Shown here: positions 52,100 through 61,004 of the stretch, one piece after another | How the letters are laid out: every line of letters starts with the position of its first letter | Numbering within the stretch: position 1 is the stretch's first letter | Assembly: GCA_965229335.1 (NCBI GenBank) | Contig: OZ245874.1 | Coordinates: forward strand, 434,001-498,000 | Source: JAFKFH01 sp017307375 | Lineage (GTDB): Bacteria > Pseudomonadota > Alphaproteobacteria > Ferrovibrionales > Ferrovibrionaceae | Length of the DNA stretch: 64,000 nt | Reading direction: 5' to 3' | Made by a program: the position numbers and the translations under genes | Notes under the pieces: model-generated | The model's database searches: none | Told to the model about the DNA's origin: nothing | What the model saw: only the letters and a program-made list of their open reading frames with translations

Positions 52100-53041
52100 A
52101 TGGATCTCGATGCGACCCCGTTTCGGGCCTTCCTGCAGGTCGCCCGCCACGGGTCATTCACCCGTGCCGCGGAAGAGATGCACATCTCCCAGCCGGCCTT
52201 GTCCGCGACTATCCGGGAACTGGAACGGCGCCTGGGCTTCTCGCTGTTCGAGCGCACCAGCCGCAAGGTCGAGCTGACCTGGGAAGGCCGTGCCTTCCTG
52301 GTCAATGCCAAGCGCGTCGTGACCGAGCATGACTGGACGCTGCAGCGGGCGCGGGAGATCCTCAGCAACGACCTTCGGCTGGCGGTGCAGTCGTTCTCCG
52401 TCCTGATCGATGCGCGGGTGCGGCTGACCGACGGGTTTGCCGCGGCCGATCCCGGCATCGACATCCAGATCAGGCAGTACGACGCCGATCGCTGCTACGA
52501 CGTCATCCGCGCCCATGATGCCGATGTCGCGCTGGTGCTCGAGCCGACCCATCGCGGCGAGCTTTCGCCGCTGAACCGGACCGCCGGTTCAGAACTCGAG
52601 AGCCTGACGGTGACGACGCGGCCGCTCGGTCTCTACGTTCCGCCGGGCCATCCGCTGGAAGGCGAGGCCGAGATCCACTCGACGATCTTGAAGGGGGTCC
52701 GGGTCGCCAAGCTCGGGCGCGTGCACGGCGCATCGCTCGCCTCGGCGATCGGGCGCTATCTCGATGATCTCGGGGCCGATCCGCTGCGGACGTCGGAAGG
52801 CGATGCCTTCTCGGCCTTCCGCCATGCCCGCGCGCACGGGATCGCCGCGGTTGACCTCGGCTGGTTCGACCCGCTGCTGAACGATCCGGCATTCGCCCGG
52901 GGCCGGCGGCCGATCGTCGGCGACGTGCTGGAAACCGAACTCGTCGCCGTGCGCCAGCGCCGCGAGCAGCGGCCTGCGGCGGACCGGTTCTGGCACTTTG
53001 CCGCGGCCGGTGCCGCCGACGCGGCGACCGGCGGGGCGTGA
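52100..53041 (+). CDS. LysR family transcriptional regulator
   Basis: A 313-residue regulator with an N-terminal winged HTH (FRAFLQVARHGSFTRAAEEMHISQPALSATIRELERRLG) and a C-terminal effector domain (LRLAVQSFSVLIDARVRLTDGFAAADPGIDIQI, TTRPLGLYVPPGHPL). It is divergent from the CoA transferase/sugar ABC operon and convergent with the SDR/acyl-CoA synthetase operon, so it could regulate the former. The inducer is unknown. Confidence 0.87.
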   Translation: MDLDATPFRAFLQVARHGSFTRAAEEMHISQPALSATIRELERRLGFSLFERTSRKVELTWEGRAFLVNAKRVVTEHDWTLQRAREILSNDLRLAVQSFSVLIDARVRLTDGFAAADPGIDIQIRQYDADRCYDVIRAHDADVALVLEPTHRGELSPLNRTAGSELESLTVTTRPLGLYVPPGHPLEGEAEIHSTILKGVRVAKLGRVHGASLASAIGRYLDDLGADPLRTSEGDAFSAFRHARAHGIAAVDLGWFDPLLNDPAFARGRRPIVGDVLETELVAVRQRREQRPAADRFWHFAAAGAADAATGGA

Positions 53042-53071
53042 TTCCGGTCGCCAGCCCGCGCCCGTCCCTGC

Positions 53072-53848
53072 TCAGGCGTTGCGGATCGTCAGCCCGCCGT
53101 CGACCACGAGTGTCGCGCCGGTCACGTAGGAGGCCGCGGGCAGGACCAGCGACAGTGTCATATGCGCAATCTCGGCCGGCTCGGCATAGCGGCGCAGCGC
53201 GATGCGGCGGCGCGCGAAGACCGCCTTCTTGTCGTCGGCGAACCCGCTGGTCATCCCGGTATTGACCGCACCGGGGCAGATGCAGTTGACGGTGATCCCC
53301 TCGGGCCCGAGATCGACGGCGAAGGCCCGGGTCAGGCCGATGACGCCGTGTTTGGCGGCGACGTAGCTGGAATTGCCGGGCGTGGCGCCGAGCCCCTCGG
53401 TCGAGGCGATGTTGACGATGCGCGCCGCGTCGGACCGGCGCAGCATCGGCAAGGTCGCGCGGATCAGCCGCTGCTGTCCGGTCAGCATGACGTCGAGGCA
53501 GCGCGCCCACATCGCCTCGTAGGCCTCGGGCACATCGATGCTCTCGAAGCCGTAGATGCCGGCATTGTTGACGAGGATGTCGAGCACGCCGAAACGCGCG
53601 GCGATCGCGGCCGCGACTTCGGCGATGGCCTTGGCGCTGCCGACGTCGAGCGCCAGCGGCAGGATATCGCCGTCGACGCCGTCGGCACGGATCGCCGCGG
53701 CCGCGGCCTCGCACCGCCGCTGGTCGAGATCGGTGAGGATGACCCGCGCGCCCTCCTCGGCGAACAGCCGCGCGGTCGCCAGGCCCATCCCGCTCGCGGC
53801 GCCGGTGACGAGGGCGGTGCGGCCCCTGATCGAACGCAGGCCGGACAT
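53072..53848 (-). CDS. Short-chain dehydrogenase/reductase
   Basis: A 258-residue classical SDR. It has TGAASGMG for NAD(P) binding, an acidic residue after strand 2 (LTDLD, favouring NAD), NNAG, the catalytic Ser in IVNIASTEG and the YxxxK motif YVAAK. The C-terminus ends in GATLVVDGGLTI. It is the last gene of the five-gene minus-strand operon, overlapping the acyl-CoA synthetase stop as ATGA. It would oxidise a secondary alcohol or hydroxyacyl intermediate. Confidence 0.88.
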   Translation of the reverse strand: MSGLRSIRGRTALVTGAASGMGLATARLFAEEGARVILTDLDQRRCEAAAAAIRADGVDGDILPLALDVGSAKAIAEVAAAIAARFGVLDILVNNAGIYGFESIDVPEAYEAMWARCLDVMLTGQQRLIRATLPMLRRSDAARIVNIASTEGLGATPGNSSYVAAKHGVIGLTRAFAVDLGPEGITVNCICPGAVNTGMTSGFADDKKAVFARRRIALRRYAEPAEIAHMTLSLVLPAASYVTGATLVVDGGLTIRNA

Positions 53849-55494
53849 CAGGCGGCCCCCCCGGCGAATTCGCGGTCGCGCAGTTCGCGCCGCTTGACCT
53901 TGCCCGATTCCGTCTTTGGCAGGGCCGCGATGAACTCGATCTTGCGCGGGTACTTGTAGGGTGCGGTATTGGCCTTCACGTGGTCCTGGATCTCCCTGAT
54001 CAGGCCGTCGCCGGGTTCGTATCCCTGATTGAGCACGATGAACGCCTTGACGACTTCGCCGCGCTTCTCGTCCGGGCTGGCGACGGCGGCGCATTCGAGC
54101 ACCGCAGGATGGCTCTGCACCACGCTTTCGACCTCGGTCGGGCCGATGCGGTAGCCCGTCGCGTTGATCACGTCGTCGGCGCGGCCCTCATACCAGAAAT
54201 ACCCGTCGGCATCCTTCCGGCCGAGGTCCCCGGTGATGAACCAGCGCCGGCCCTCGGCATCGCGGCGATAGCAGGCCTCGGTGCGCTCCGGGTCGTTCCA
54301 GTAACCCAGCATCAGCCCGCGATAGGGCGTCAGGATCGCGACGTTTCCGGTCCGGCCCGCGGGCAGCGGCTGGCAGTCGTCGTCGACGATGTCGACGGGG
54401 ATGCCGGGCATCGGCAAGCCCATGGCGCCCGGCCGGATTTCGGTCGCCGGATAGTTGCCGACGGTCATGAAGCTCTCGGTCTGGCCATAGGCCTCGTGAA
54501 AGCGCGTCCCCGACAGGGCCATCCATCGGCGCGCCGTCGGCGCATCGAGCGATTCGCCGGCGGTGATCGACAGCCGAAGTCGCGAAAGGTCGTAGGCCGC
54601 GACATCCTCGCCCAGCATCCAGCGATATTCGGAGGCGGCGGCGGCATAGTGGGTGATGCCGAACTTCGCCATCAGGCGCAGGCGTTCCCGCGGCTCGAAC
54701 GGCCCGTCGTAGATGAACACGCAGATGCCGGCGAACAGCGGCGCGACCAGCGTGCCGCAGGCGGAGAACCCCCAGGCGGTATCGGCGGTGCCCCAGCAGA
54801 TATCGTCCCGCCGCTGTTCGGCGAAGTCGAACCAGTAGCCCGAGATCTCGTGGAAGCCCCAGGCGAAGAAGGCCGAATGCACCACGCCCTTGGGCATGCC
54901 CGATGAACCGGAGGTGAAGTAGATCAGGCTGGGCTCATCGGCGCGCATGGCCTCGGTGGCCGCCCGGGGCGAGGCTGCGGCCATCGCTGCGGCCAGGTCG
55001 ATCCAGCCCGGCTCGGCCTCGCCGGGGCCGTAGGGGATCGCGAGCTTCGCGACGCCGTCGCCCAGCAGGCCCCGGTACTTGGCGGTCTGTCCGCGAACGG
55101 TGATCACCGCGGCCGGCGATACCTGGCCGATGCGCCAGGCAAGATCCTTGGGCTGCAGCATGGTCAGCGAGGGCAGGGCCACCGCGCCGATGCGGAATAT
55201 CGCGAAGGTCGCCGCCAGCCATTCGGGAATGCGGGGGACCTGTATCAGCACGCGATCGCCGCGCCTGACGCCCGAGGCACGCAGCACGTTGGCGATGCGC
55301 TGCGACGCCGCCGACAACTCGGCGAAGGTCCAGCGCCGTTCCTCGCCCCGGTCGTTGGTCCAGATCACCGCCTGGCGGGTCGGATCGGCGGCATGGCGGT
55401 CGAGCACGTCGGCATAGTTGAACGTTTCCGGATCGGGCGGGCGCCGATACGTCAGCAGGTGCGACCGATAATCCTCCATCGGCGGGACAAGCAT
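53848..55494 (-). CDS. AMP-dependent acyl-CoA synthetase
   Basis: A 548-residue adenylate-forming ligase that activates a carboxylic acid to its CoA ester. It has the P-loop YFTSGSSGMPKGVVHS, the AYGQTES A5 region, YWNDPERTEACYRRDA and GDLGRKDADGYFWYEGRADDVI, and the catalytic Lys region KTESGKVKRRELR. It resembles medium-chain/benzoate-type synthetases. The ATG at 55494 has GGAGG upstream; a further ATG at 55479 is less well placed. It lies between the kinase-like and SDR genes of the operon. Confidence 0.9.
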   Translation of the reverse strand: MLVPPMEDYRSHLLTYRRPPDPETFNYADVLDRHAADPTRQAVIWTNDRGEERRWTFAELSAASQRIANVLRASGVRRGDRVLIQVPRIPEWLAATFAIFRIGAVALPSLTMLQPKDLAWRIGQVSPAAVITVRGQTAKYRGLLGDGVAKLAIPYGPGEAEPGWIDLAAAMAAASPRAATEAMRADEPSLIYFTSGSSGMPKGVVHSAFFAWGFHEISGYWFDFAEQRRDDICWGTADTAWGFSACGTLVAPLFAGICVFIYDGPFEPRERLRLMAKFGITHYAAAASEYRWMLGEDVAAYDLSRLRLSITAGESLDAPTARRWMALSGTRFHEAYGQTESFMTVGNYPATEIRPGAMGLPMPGIPVDIVDDDCQPLPAGRTGNVAILTPYRGLMLGYWNDPERTEACYRRDAEGRRWFITGDLGRKDADGYFWYEGRADDVINATGYRIGPTEVESVVQSHPAVLECAAVASPDEKRGEVVKAFIVLNQGYEPGDGLIREIQDHVKANTAPYKYPRKIEFIAALPKTESGKVKRRELRDREFAGGAA

Positions 55495-55534
55495 CTTTTC
55501 CTCCACTACTGGGGTCGGGAGTTTGAAAGATTTG

Positions 55535-56596
55535 TCAGGCGTCGACCGCTCTCCCGATGCGGTTGACGGCACGAAGGAAAAGGCCGACAGCGGCGTCGTG
55601 CAGCAGGCGCCCGGTCTCCGCCGGCGCGGCACCGTCGCAGGCGCGGGCGAACGTGCCTTCGAGCAGGATGCCCAGCCGGAAACAGGCGAGGACCACGTAC
55701 CAGTCGATATGGGCCAGATCGCGCGTGCTGAAGCGCGCGTAGTGGGCGATCAGTTCGTCGGACCCCGGGAAGCCGTCGAAAGGATCGACGCGCAGGACCG
55801 GCAGGTCCGGCTTCTCGGTGCCGTGCCAGGTGGCGACGACCCAGCCCAGGTCGACCAGCGGGTCGCCGATCGATGCCAGCTCCCAGTCGACGATGGCCGC
55901 AAGCTCGGGACCGTCGGGCCGATAGAGCACGTTGGCAAGCTGGTAGTCGCCATGGACGATGCCGGCCGGCGACATCGGGGGAACATGGGCGCGCAGCCAT
56001 GCCGCTACCTCGGCCAGACCGGGCAGGCCGGACGATCCCGGCCAGCCGGCGAAGCGGGCGTAGCTGTCGAGTTGCGACTGCCATCGGTCGACCTGGCGCT
56101 CCAGGTAGCCGTCCGGCCTGCCGAAATCGACCAGGCCGACGGCGGCATGATCGACGTGGTGCAGCCGCGCCAGGCCCTCGACCAGGGCAAGCCCCATGCG
56201 GCGCCGGATCGCCGGATCGGCAGCGTGCAGGGCCGGAAGCCCCGCCGGCGCGCTGAAGCCGTCGACCGGCTCCATCAGGTAGAAGACCGCGCCGCCCAGC
56301 ACGGTCTCGTCGTCGCAGGCCGCGATCAGGCGCGGATGCGGCACGTCCGAGCCGGTCAGGGCCGCGAGGACGCGGGCTTCGCGCAGCATCGCCGCATTGC
56401 TCGACGGTCGCAGCACCGGCGGCGGCCGCCGCAGGATGTAGTCGCGGCCGGCGCGGGTGAAGCGCAGCAACACGTTCTGCGTGCCGCCGGCCAGCGGCGA
56501 GGCGTCGACGATACTGCCGGCGCCGAGGCCGTGCCCGTCCATCCATCGGGCCACCGCCGCAAGATCGACGACCGCCGGATCGATGGCGCCGGTCAA
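55535..56596 (-). CDS. APH family phosphotransferase (ACAD10/11 kinase-domain-like)
   Basis: A 353-residue aminoglycoside phosphotransferase-fold kinase. It has the nucleotide-loop GGTQNVLLRF, the LRRPPPV block, the catalytic loop HGDYQLANVLY (HGDxxxxN), and the metal motif IVDWELASIGDPLVDLGW. This sequence style matches kinases fused to or beside acyl-CoA dehydrogenases in ACAD10/11 proteins, which phosphorylate hydroxyacyl-CoAs rather than antibiotics. An acyl-CoA dehydrogenase is two genes upstream, supporting that role. It starts at TTG overlapping the upstream SDR stop. Confidence 0.85.
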   Translation of the reverse strand: MTGAIDPAVVDLAAVARWMDGHGLGAGSIVDASPLAGGTQNVLLRFTRAGRDYILRRPPPVLRPSSNAAMLREARVLAALTGSDVPHPRLIAACDDETVLGGAVFYLMEPVDGFSAPAGLPALHAADPAIRRRMGLALVEGLARLHHVDHAAVGLVDFGRPDGYLERQVDRWQSQLDSYARFAGWPGSSGLPGLAEVAAWLRAHVPPMSPAGIVHGDYQLANVLYRPDGPELAAIVDWELASIGDPLVDLGWVVATWHGTEKPDLPVLRVDPFDGFPGSDELIAHYARFSTRDLAHIDWYVVLACFRLGILLEGTFARACDGAAPAETGRLLHDAAVGLFLRAVNRIGRAVDA

Positions 56597-57336
56597 AGCA
56601 GCATGCCCCCGTCGGCCAGGATGGTCTGGCCGGTGACGTAGCTGGCAAGCGGCGAGGCAAGGAAGACCGCGATGCCGGCCATTTCCTCGGACGTGCCGAA
56701 CCGCCCCATCGGAATACGCGCCAGCGCGGTCTCGGTCAGGCGTTGATCCTCGGTCGTCTTGGCGGTGAGGCGGGTCGGAATGAAGCCGGGGGCAATGCCG
56801 TTCACCCGGACGCCCCTGGCCGCGTAGGTCTGGGCCAGGATCCTGGTCAAGCCCATCGCGCCCACCTTCGAGGCGCCATAGGCCGGCACGCCGCGTGTCG
56901 CATGGAAAGCCGCCGAGGACGACACGATGATCATTGATCCCCGCGCCGCGACCAGCATGTCGATGAACTTGTTGGCGCAGGCCATCAGGCTCGTCAGGTT
57001 GACCGCAAGCACCTTCTCGAAGTTCGCGATGTCGTATTCCCGGCGGCCGTACATCACGACGCCCTGCGACTGCACGAGCACGTCGAGCCGGCCGAATGGC
57101 GGTTGCCAGGCGGCAACCGCGGCGAAGTCGGCGACATCCATCCGGTGGTAGTGCAGCCCCTCCATGCGGCTGTCGGGGACGTCGGCATAGTCCTCGGCCC
57201 GCTGGCGCGTGCCCCAGACATGTACCGTGGCGCCGAGCCCGCGATAGGCCTGGGCGATCGCATTGCCGATTCCGCCGGTGCCGCCGATTACCAGCGCCAC
57301 CTTGCCGCCCATGTCGAGGTCGAAAATTCCGTCCAC
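56593..57336 (-). CDS. Short-chain dehydrogenase/reductase
   Basis: A 247-residue SDR with the cofactor loop GGTGGIG, VWGTR after strand 2 (suggesting NADP preference), IIVSSSAAF with the catalytic Ser, and YGASK in the active-site YxxxK position. It ends in VTGQTILADGGMLL. The GTG at 57336 was chosen because GAGGAGG lies about nine bases upstream; the longer frame from 57357 would overlap the dehydrogenase gene. It is the second gene of the operon and overlaps the kinase-like gene by TTGA. Confidence 0.87.
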   Translation of the reverse strand: MDGIFDLDMGGKVALVIGGTGGIGNAIAQAYRGLGATVHVWGTRQRAEDYADVPDSRMEGLHYHRMDVADFAAVAAWQPPFGRLDVLVQSQGVVMYGRREYDIANFEKVLAVNLTSLMACANKFIDMLVAARGSMIIVSSSAAFHATRGVPAYGASKVGAMGLTRILAQTYAARGVRVNGIAPGFIPTRLTAKTTEDQRLTETALARIPMGRFGTSEEMAGIAVFLASPLASYVTGQTILADGGMLL

Positions 57337-57353
57337 GTGTTTCCGCCTCCTCG

Positions 57354-58619
57354 TCACAAGCCGAAGGCCCGGCGTGCCCGCGCCTCGGCCTTGTGGCGCA
57401 GATAGTCGGGGAACTGCGCCGGATTCGGCTTGATGCCCTTGAGCAGTTCGCGCGCCACCATCGCCTTGTGGATCTCGGTCGGCCCGTCCGCCATGCCGAC
57501 CATCAGGCTGTTCATCAGATGCTCGGTGAACGGCACCTCGGTCGTCAGCCCCAGCGCGCCATGCAGGTGGACGGCCGTCGCCGACACGTCGTGAAGCACC
57601 TTCGGCATCAAGACCTTCACCGCCGAGACGTGCTGGCGCAGCGCCTTCCAGTCCTTGCCCTGGTCAGCCATCCATGCGGTCTCGAGCACGAACAGCCGGA
57701 ACTGGCGCAGCTGGATCCAGGCATCGGCGATCTTTTCCTGGACCATCTGCTGCTTCCACAGCACGTCGCCCTTGGTCTGGCGCGACACGACGCGTTCGCA
57801 GGTCAGCTCGAGGCATTTGGTCGCCTCGGCAAGCGACCGCATCGCGTGATGCAGCCGGCCGCCGCCCAGTCTAACCTGCGCGACGGCGAAGGCCTCGCCG
57901 CGCGCACCGAGCATGTGGTCGGCAGGCACGCGCACGTCGGTCCATCGCATATGCGCGTGGTCGGGCTCGGGTTGGCTGTAATACTGGTATTCCCGGATGA
58001 TCTCGATGCCTGGCGTCTCCGCCGGTACAATGAACATCGACTGCCGCTTGTAGGGGCTTGCGGCATCCGGGTCGGTCTTGGCCATGATGATGAAGAAGCT
58101 GGCATAGCGCGCGTTCGACGCGAACCACTTCTCGCCGTTGATGACCCAGCCGTCCCCGTCCGGCACGGCGGTCGTCTCGACCTGCAGCGGATCGGCGCCG
58201 CCCTGCGGCTCGGTCATCGCAAAGCACGAGACGATCTCGTTTTCCAGCAGCGGCCTGAGGAAGCGCTCCTTCTGCTCGGGCGTACCGAAATGCGCGAGAA
58301 TCTCCGAATTGCCGGTATCGGGCGCCTGAGTGCCGAAGGTGATCGGTCCGAAGCGCGACCGCCCCAGCTGCTCGTTCATCAGCGCCAGTTTCAACTGGCC
58401 ATAACCCTTGCCGCCGAGATGCGGACCCAGGTGGCAGGCCCACAGACCACGTTCCCTGACCTCGGCCTGCAGCGGCCGGACCAGTTTCCGGAACAGCGGA
58501 TCGTGCACGTTCCACTGACTGCCCAGCACATAGTCCAGCGGCTCCACCTTCTCGCGCATGAAGGCAGATATCCAGTCCAGCTCACGCTGGAAATCGGGAT
58601 CCGTTTCGAAAGACCACAC
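57354..58619 (-). CDS. Acyl-CoA dehydrogenase (ACAD10/11-like)
   Basis: A 421-residue flavin enzyme that forms a C=C bond in an acyl-CoA. It has FAMTEPQGG and the flavin/substrate block WVINGEKWFASNA in the middle domain, and RQTKGDVLWKQQMVQEKIADAWIQL and HGALGLTTEVPFTEHLMN in the C-terminal helical domain. The start is placed at GTG 58619 because AAGGAGG lies eight bases upstream, and WSFETDPDFQRELDW is the normal family N-terminus; 12 further codons upstream lie in the repeated leader. It begins the five-gene operon. Confidence 0.88.
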   Translation of the reverse strand: MWSFETDPDFQRELDWISAFMREKVEPLDYVLGSQWNVHDPLFRKLVRPLQAEVRERGLWACHLGPHLGGKGYGQLKLALMNEQLGRSRFGPITFGTQAPDTGNSEILAHFGTPEQKERFLRPLLENEIVSCFAMTEPQGGADPLQVETTAVPDGDGWVINGEKWFASNARYASFFIIMAKTDPDAASPYKRQSMFIVPAETPGIEIIREYQYYSQPEPDHAHMRWTDVRVPADHMLGARGEAFAVAQVRLGGGRLHHAMRSLAEATKCLELTCERVVSRQTKGDVLWKQQMVQEKIADAWIQLRQFRLFVLETAWMADQGKDWKALRQHVSAVKVLMPKVLHDVSATAVHLHGALGLTTEVPFTEHLMNSLMVGMADGPTEIHKAMVARELLKGIKPNPAQFPDYLRHKAEARARRAFGL

Positions 58620-59576
58620 CGGCAATTCCTCCTTGTCGGCCAGTACGATGGCCAAGGAGGGATCGTCTTTCCAATATCGGATTCTGGGGGTATCGATCGG
58701 ATTCGATTATGAATCGTGCCGGACGGCCGAACCTGGCCGGCGCGCCGCGGTCAACCCGCCTTGTCCACCACGATCTCTCCGATCGCCGCCGCGTAGGCCT
58801 GCACCGTCGCGCCGCCGGCCGCGTCCTCGTCGGACGGCGTTGCCAGATGGGCCTGGGTTGCCAGGATCTCGGCGCGCAGCCGGGCGAGGTCGTGGCCGAG
58901 CAGCCTGCCGTCGCGCTTGACCACGCTGCCGGCGACCATCACGAAAGCGACGTCGCCGGGCCGGGTCTGCAGGACGATCGCCGGCACCGGCGCGGCCGGC
59001 GGCATGAAGTTCAGGCCGTCGGTGGCGATGGCGATGATGTCGGCCTGCTTGCCCACGGCCAGCGAGCCGATCTCGTGCGCGCGGCGCAGGGCGCGGGCGC
59101 CGTTGATCGTGGCGAAGGCCAGGGCGTCGCGCACGCCGGGCGAGATCGTCGCCGGCATCTTGCCCGCGCGCAGCACCGGTTCGTTTCGCAAGGCGCGCTC
59201 GACCTGCAGGGCCATGCGCATCTGGGTGAACATGTCGCCGGCATAGTCGGAGACGATGTCGATGCCCAGCGCCGGGGCCATGCCGAGCCTGAGCAGGCGG
59301 TCGAGGATCGGGAAGCCCATGCCCATCTGCAGCTCGGTTTCCGGGGTGCAGCAGACCGCGCCGCCGGAGTCGCGGATCTGCACGAGTTCCTCGTCCGAGG
59401 TGAAGTTGCAATGGACATGCAGGATGTCCGGCCCGAGCAGCCCGGCGCGGCCGAGCTGGGCGACGCCGTCGGGCGTCGACAGCGTGCCCATATGCGCGGT
59501 GATCGGCAGGCCGTGGGCGCGGGCGAACTCGATCTCGGCCCGCGTCTCGGCCGGCGTGACCAGCTTGGCCTCGGTC
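58619..59576. repeat. Intact copy of the segment duplicated at 42591-43350
   Basis: This 958-bp segment carries the ribosome-binding site and leader of the acyl-CoA dehydrogenase gene, the spacer, and the 3' 826 bp of the amidohydrolase gene. The decayed copy lies about 16 kb away in direct orientation. Both genes at this end are complete, so this is the parental copy. Confidence 0.9.
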
Positions 59577-60148
59577 AGCGCGACGCCGAGGCGGCCGATG
59601 CCGAGCGCCTGGCCGGCCAGGCGGCCGGCCAGGCGCTCGGCATCGCGCACGCGGTCGGCATGGGCGGCGAAGGCCGGCCGGGCCAGCGGCACGTCGTAGA
59701 AGCCGTAATAGAGCTGGGTGCGGATGCCGGCATCGGCCATCGCGGCGACGGCCGCGTCGGCATGGGCGGGGCTGTTGATGATGTGGCAGAAGTCGGCCAC
59801 CGTGGTGATGCCGCTGTCCAGCGCCTCGAGCAGCCCGACCAGGATCGAGACATGCACGTCCCGCGGGCGATAGCGGCGGGCATAGCCCATGCGGATATGG
59901 CGGACGTATTCATGCAGGCTCCAGTCCGCGGCCACGCCGCGGATGCCGGTCTGCCAGCAATGGCGGTGCGTGTCGACGAAGCCGGGCAGCACCAGATGGC
60001 CGGCGAGGTCGACGACCTCGGCCTCGGCGACGTCGAGATCGCGGCCGATGGCTGCAATCCTGTCGCCCTCGACCAGGATGTCGGCCGGGCCGTCGTCGCC
60101 GCCCGCCATGGTGACGACGAGGCCGCCCTTCAGCAGGCGGCGGGTCAC
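58751..60148 (-). CDS. Amidohydrolase family protein (chlorohydrolase/TrzN-SsnA-like)
   Basis: A 465-residue metal-dependent hydrolase of the amidohydrolase superfamily. It has an N-terminal composite beta region and the metal motif GFVDTHRHCWQTGIRG (HRH), then TVADFCHI, ITAHMGTLST, HVHCNFTSDEEL and GIDIVSDYAGDMFTQM with the late Asp. Relatives deaminate or dechlorinate nitrogen heterocycles and their precursors; the actual substrate is unknown. It begins at GTG in a GTGA overlap with a TetR gene, and a branched-chain-type ABC transporter is divergent, hinting at uptake and hydrolysis of one nitrogenous compound. Its 3' part is duplicated at 43 kb. Confidence 0.85.
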   Translation of the reverse strand: MTRRLLKGGLVVTMAGGDDGPADILVEGDRIAAIGRDLDVAEAEVVDLAGHLVLPGFVDTHRHCWQTGIRGVAADWSLHEYVRHIRMGYARRYRPRDVHVSILVGLLEALDSGITTVADFCHIINSPAHADAAVAAMADAGIRTQLYYGFYDVPLARPAFAAHADRVRDAERLAGRLAGQALGIGRLGVALTEAKLVTPAETRAEIEFARAHGLPITAHMGTLSTPDGVAQLGRAGLLGPDILHVHCNFTSDEELVQIRDSGGAVCCTPETELQMGMGFPILDRLLRLGMAPALGIDIVSDYAGDMFTQMRMALQVERALRNEPVLRAGKMPATISPGVRDALAFATINGARALRRAHEIGSLAVGKQADIIAIATDGLNFMPPAAPVPAIVLQTRPGDVAFVMVAGSVVKRDGRLLGHDLARLRAEILATQAHLATPSDEDAAGGATVQAYAAAIGEIVVDKAG

Positions 60149-60837
60149 GGCCGGGCCTCCGCCGCCGGGGCGACCGCCGGGGCGTCGAGCCCCGCGGTCA
60201 GCACCGCGATCAGTTCCTCGTTGGCCTGGCCGGCGAAGGCCTCGCCCAGCTCGCCCAGCAGGTGGGCGACGCGGCCGTTGTCGCTGCGGATGTACATCAT
60301 GCTGCCGTAGACGCAGTGCAGCCGCCAGTAGAACGCCTGGTCCGACAGATGCGGGCAGGCGCGGCGCAGCAGCGCGGTGAAGCGCCGCGACACCTGGTCA
60401 TAGGCGTCGAACACCACCTGGCGCACCGCCGGGTCGGGGTCGACCGAGCACAGCGCCGAGACGCGGTTGAAGAATTCCCCGTCGCTCTGCCGTGCCCGGC
60501 GGATCGCCGGCTGGATGAAGGCGCGCAGCACGTCGGCGGTGCGCGGGCGGCCGTCGCCCACCGCCGCCTCGATTTCGGCGAAGCGGGCGTCGCGCTCCTC
60601 GTTCATGGCGCTGATGCGCATGTCGAAGATGGCGCGCAGCAGCGCCTGCTTGTTGCCGAAGTAATAGTGGATCGAGGCGTTGTTGACCTCGGCCTCGGCC
60701 ATGATCGTGCGCAGCGAGGCGCCGGCATAGCCATGCGCCGCGATCAGCCGCTCGGCCGCGCGCAGGATGCGGAGTCTGGCTTCCGCCTCGTCGCCGGCGG
60801 CATTGCCGGGGGCGGTTCGCTGGTGCGGCTGGCGCAT
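60145..60837 (-). CDS. TetR family transcriptional regulator
   Basis: A 230-residue regulator. The N-terminal TetR HTH reads RILRAAERLIAAHGYAGASLRTIMAEAEVNNASIHYYFGNKQALL, followed by a long C-terminal ligand domain of the YbiH/CerR-like kind with FFNRVSALCSVDPDPAVRQVV and YGSMMYIRSDNGRV. It precedes and overlaps the amidohydrolase gene. Two operator-like palindromes over the divergent transporter promoter make it the likely repressor of both directions. The ATG at 60837 follows GAGGAAG. Confidence 0.86.
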   Translation of the reverse strand: MRQPHQRTAPGNAAGDEAEARLRILRAAERLIAAHGYAGASLRTIMAEAEVNNASIHYYFGNKQALLRAIFDMRISAMNEERDARFAEIEAAVGDGRPRTADVLRAFIQPAIRRARQSDGEFFNRVSALCSVDPDPAVRQVVFDAYDQVSRRFTALLRRACPHLSDQAFYWRLHCVYGSMMYIRSDNGRVAHLLGELGEAFAGQANEELIAVLTAGLDAPAVAPAAEARP

Positions 60838-60913
60838 GCGTGCGGCTCTTCCTCGCAAATGGGTCGGGGCGGACGATAGATCAGCCGGCGGGCGCTCGGC
60901 AACGGGAATAAAT

Positions 60914-60940
60914 CAGTCGACTGTCTTAATCAGTCGATTG
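60914..60940. promoter_or_regulatory. Two operator-like palindromes between TetR and the ABC operon
   Basis: CAGTCGACTG (60914-60923, perfect palindrome) and CAGTCGATTG (60931-60940, one mismatch) are 17 bp apart, repeat to repeat. The second overlaps the -35 of the transporter promoter. This arrangement fits repression of the divergent promoter by the adjacent TetR protein. Confidence 0.65.
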
Positions 60941-60966
60941 ACAGACTTTTGCCGCGGCGCTAGGTA
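60938..60966 (+). promoter_or_regulatory. Sigma70-type promoter of the BCAA-type ABC operon
   Basis: The consensus -35 TTGACA (60938-60943) is followed by a 17-bp spacer and TAGGTA (60961-60966) as -10. The start codon of the binding-protein gene is 38 bp further on. The -35 is overlapped by the second operator-like palindrome. Confidence 0.7.
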
Positions 60967-61004
60967 TGGCGGCACGCAAGAACCCAAAGCCGAGGAAACC
61001 CAGG

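Noticed and set aside
58620..58655. Upstream ATG as start of the acyl-CoA dehydrogenase
   Set aside because: Those 12 codons contain the ribosome-binding site AAGGAGG for the GTG at 58619 and are outside the conserved family N-terminus.
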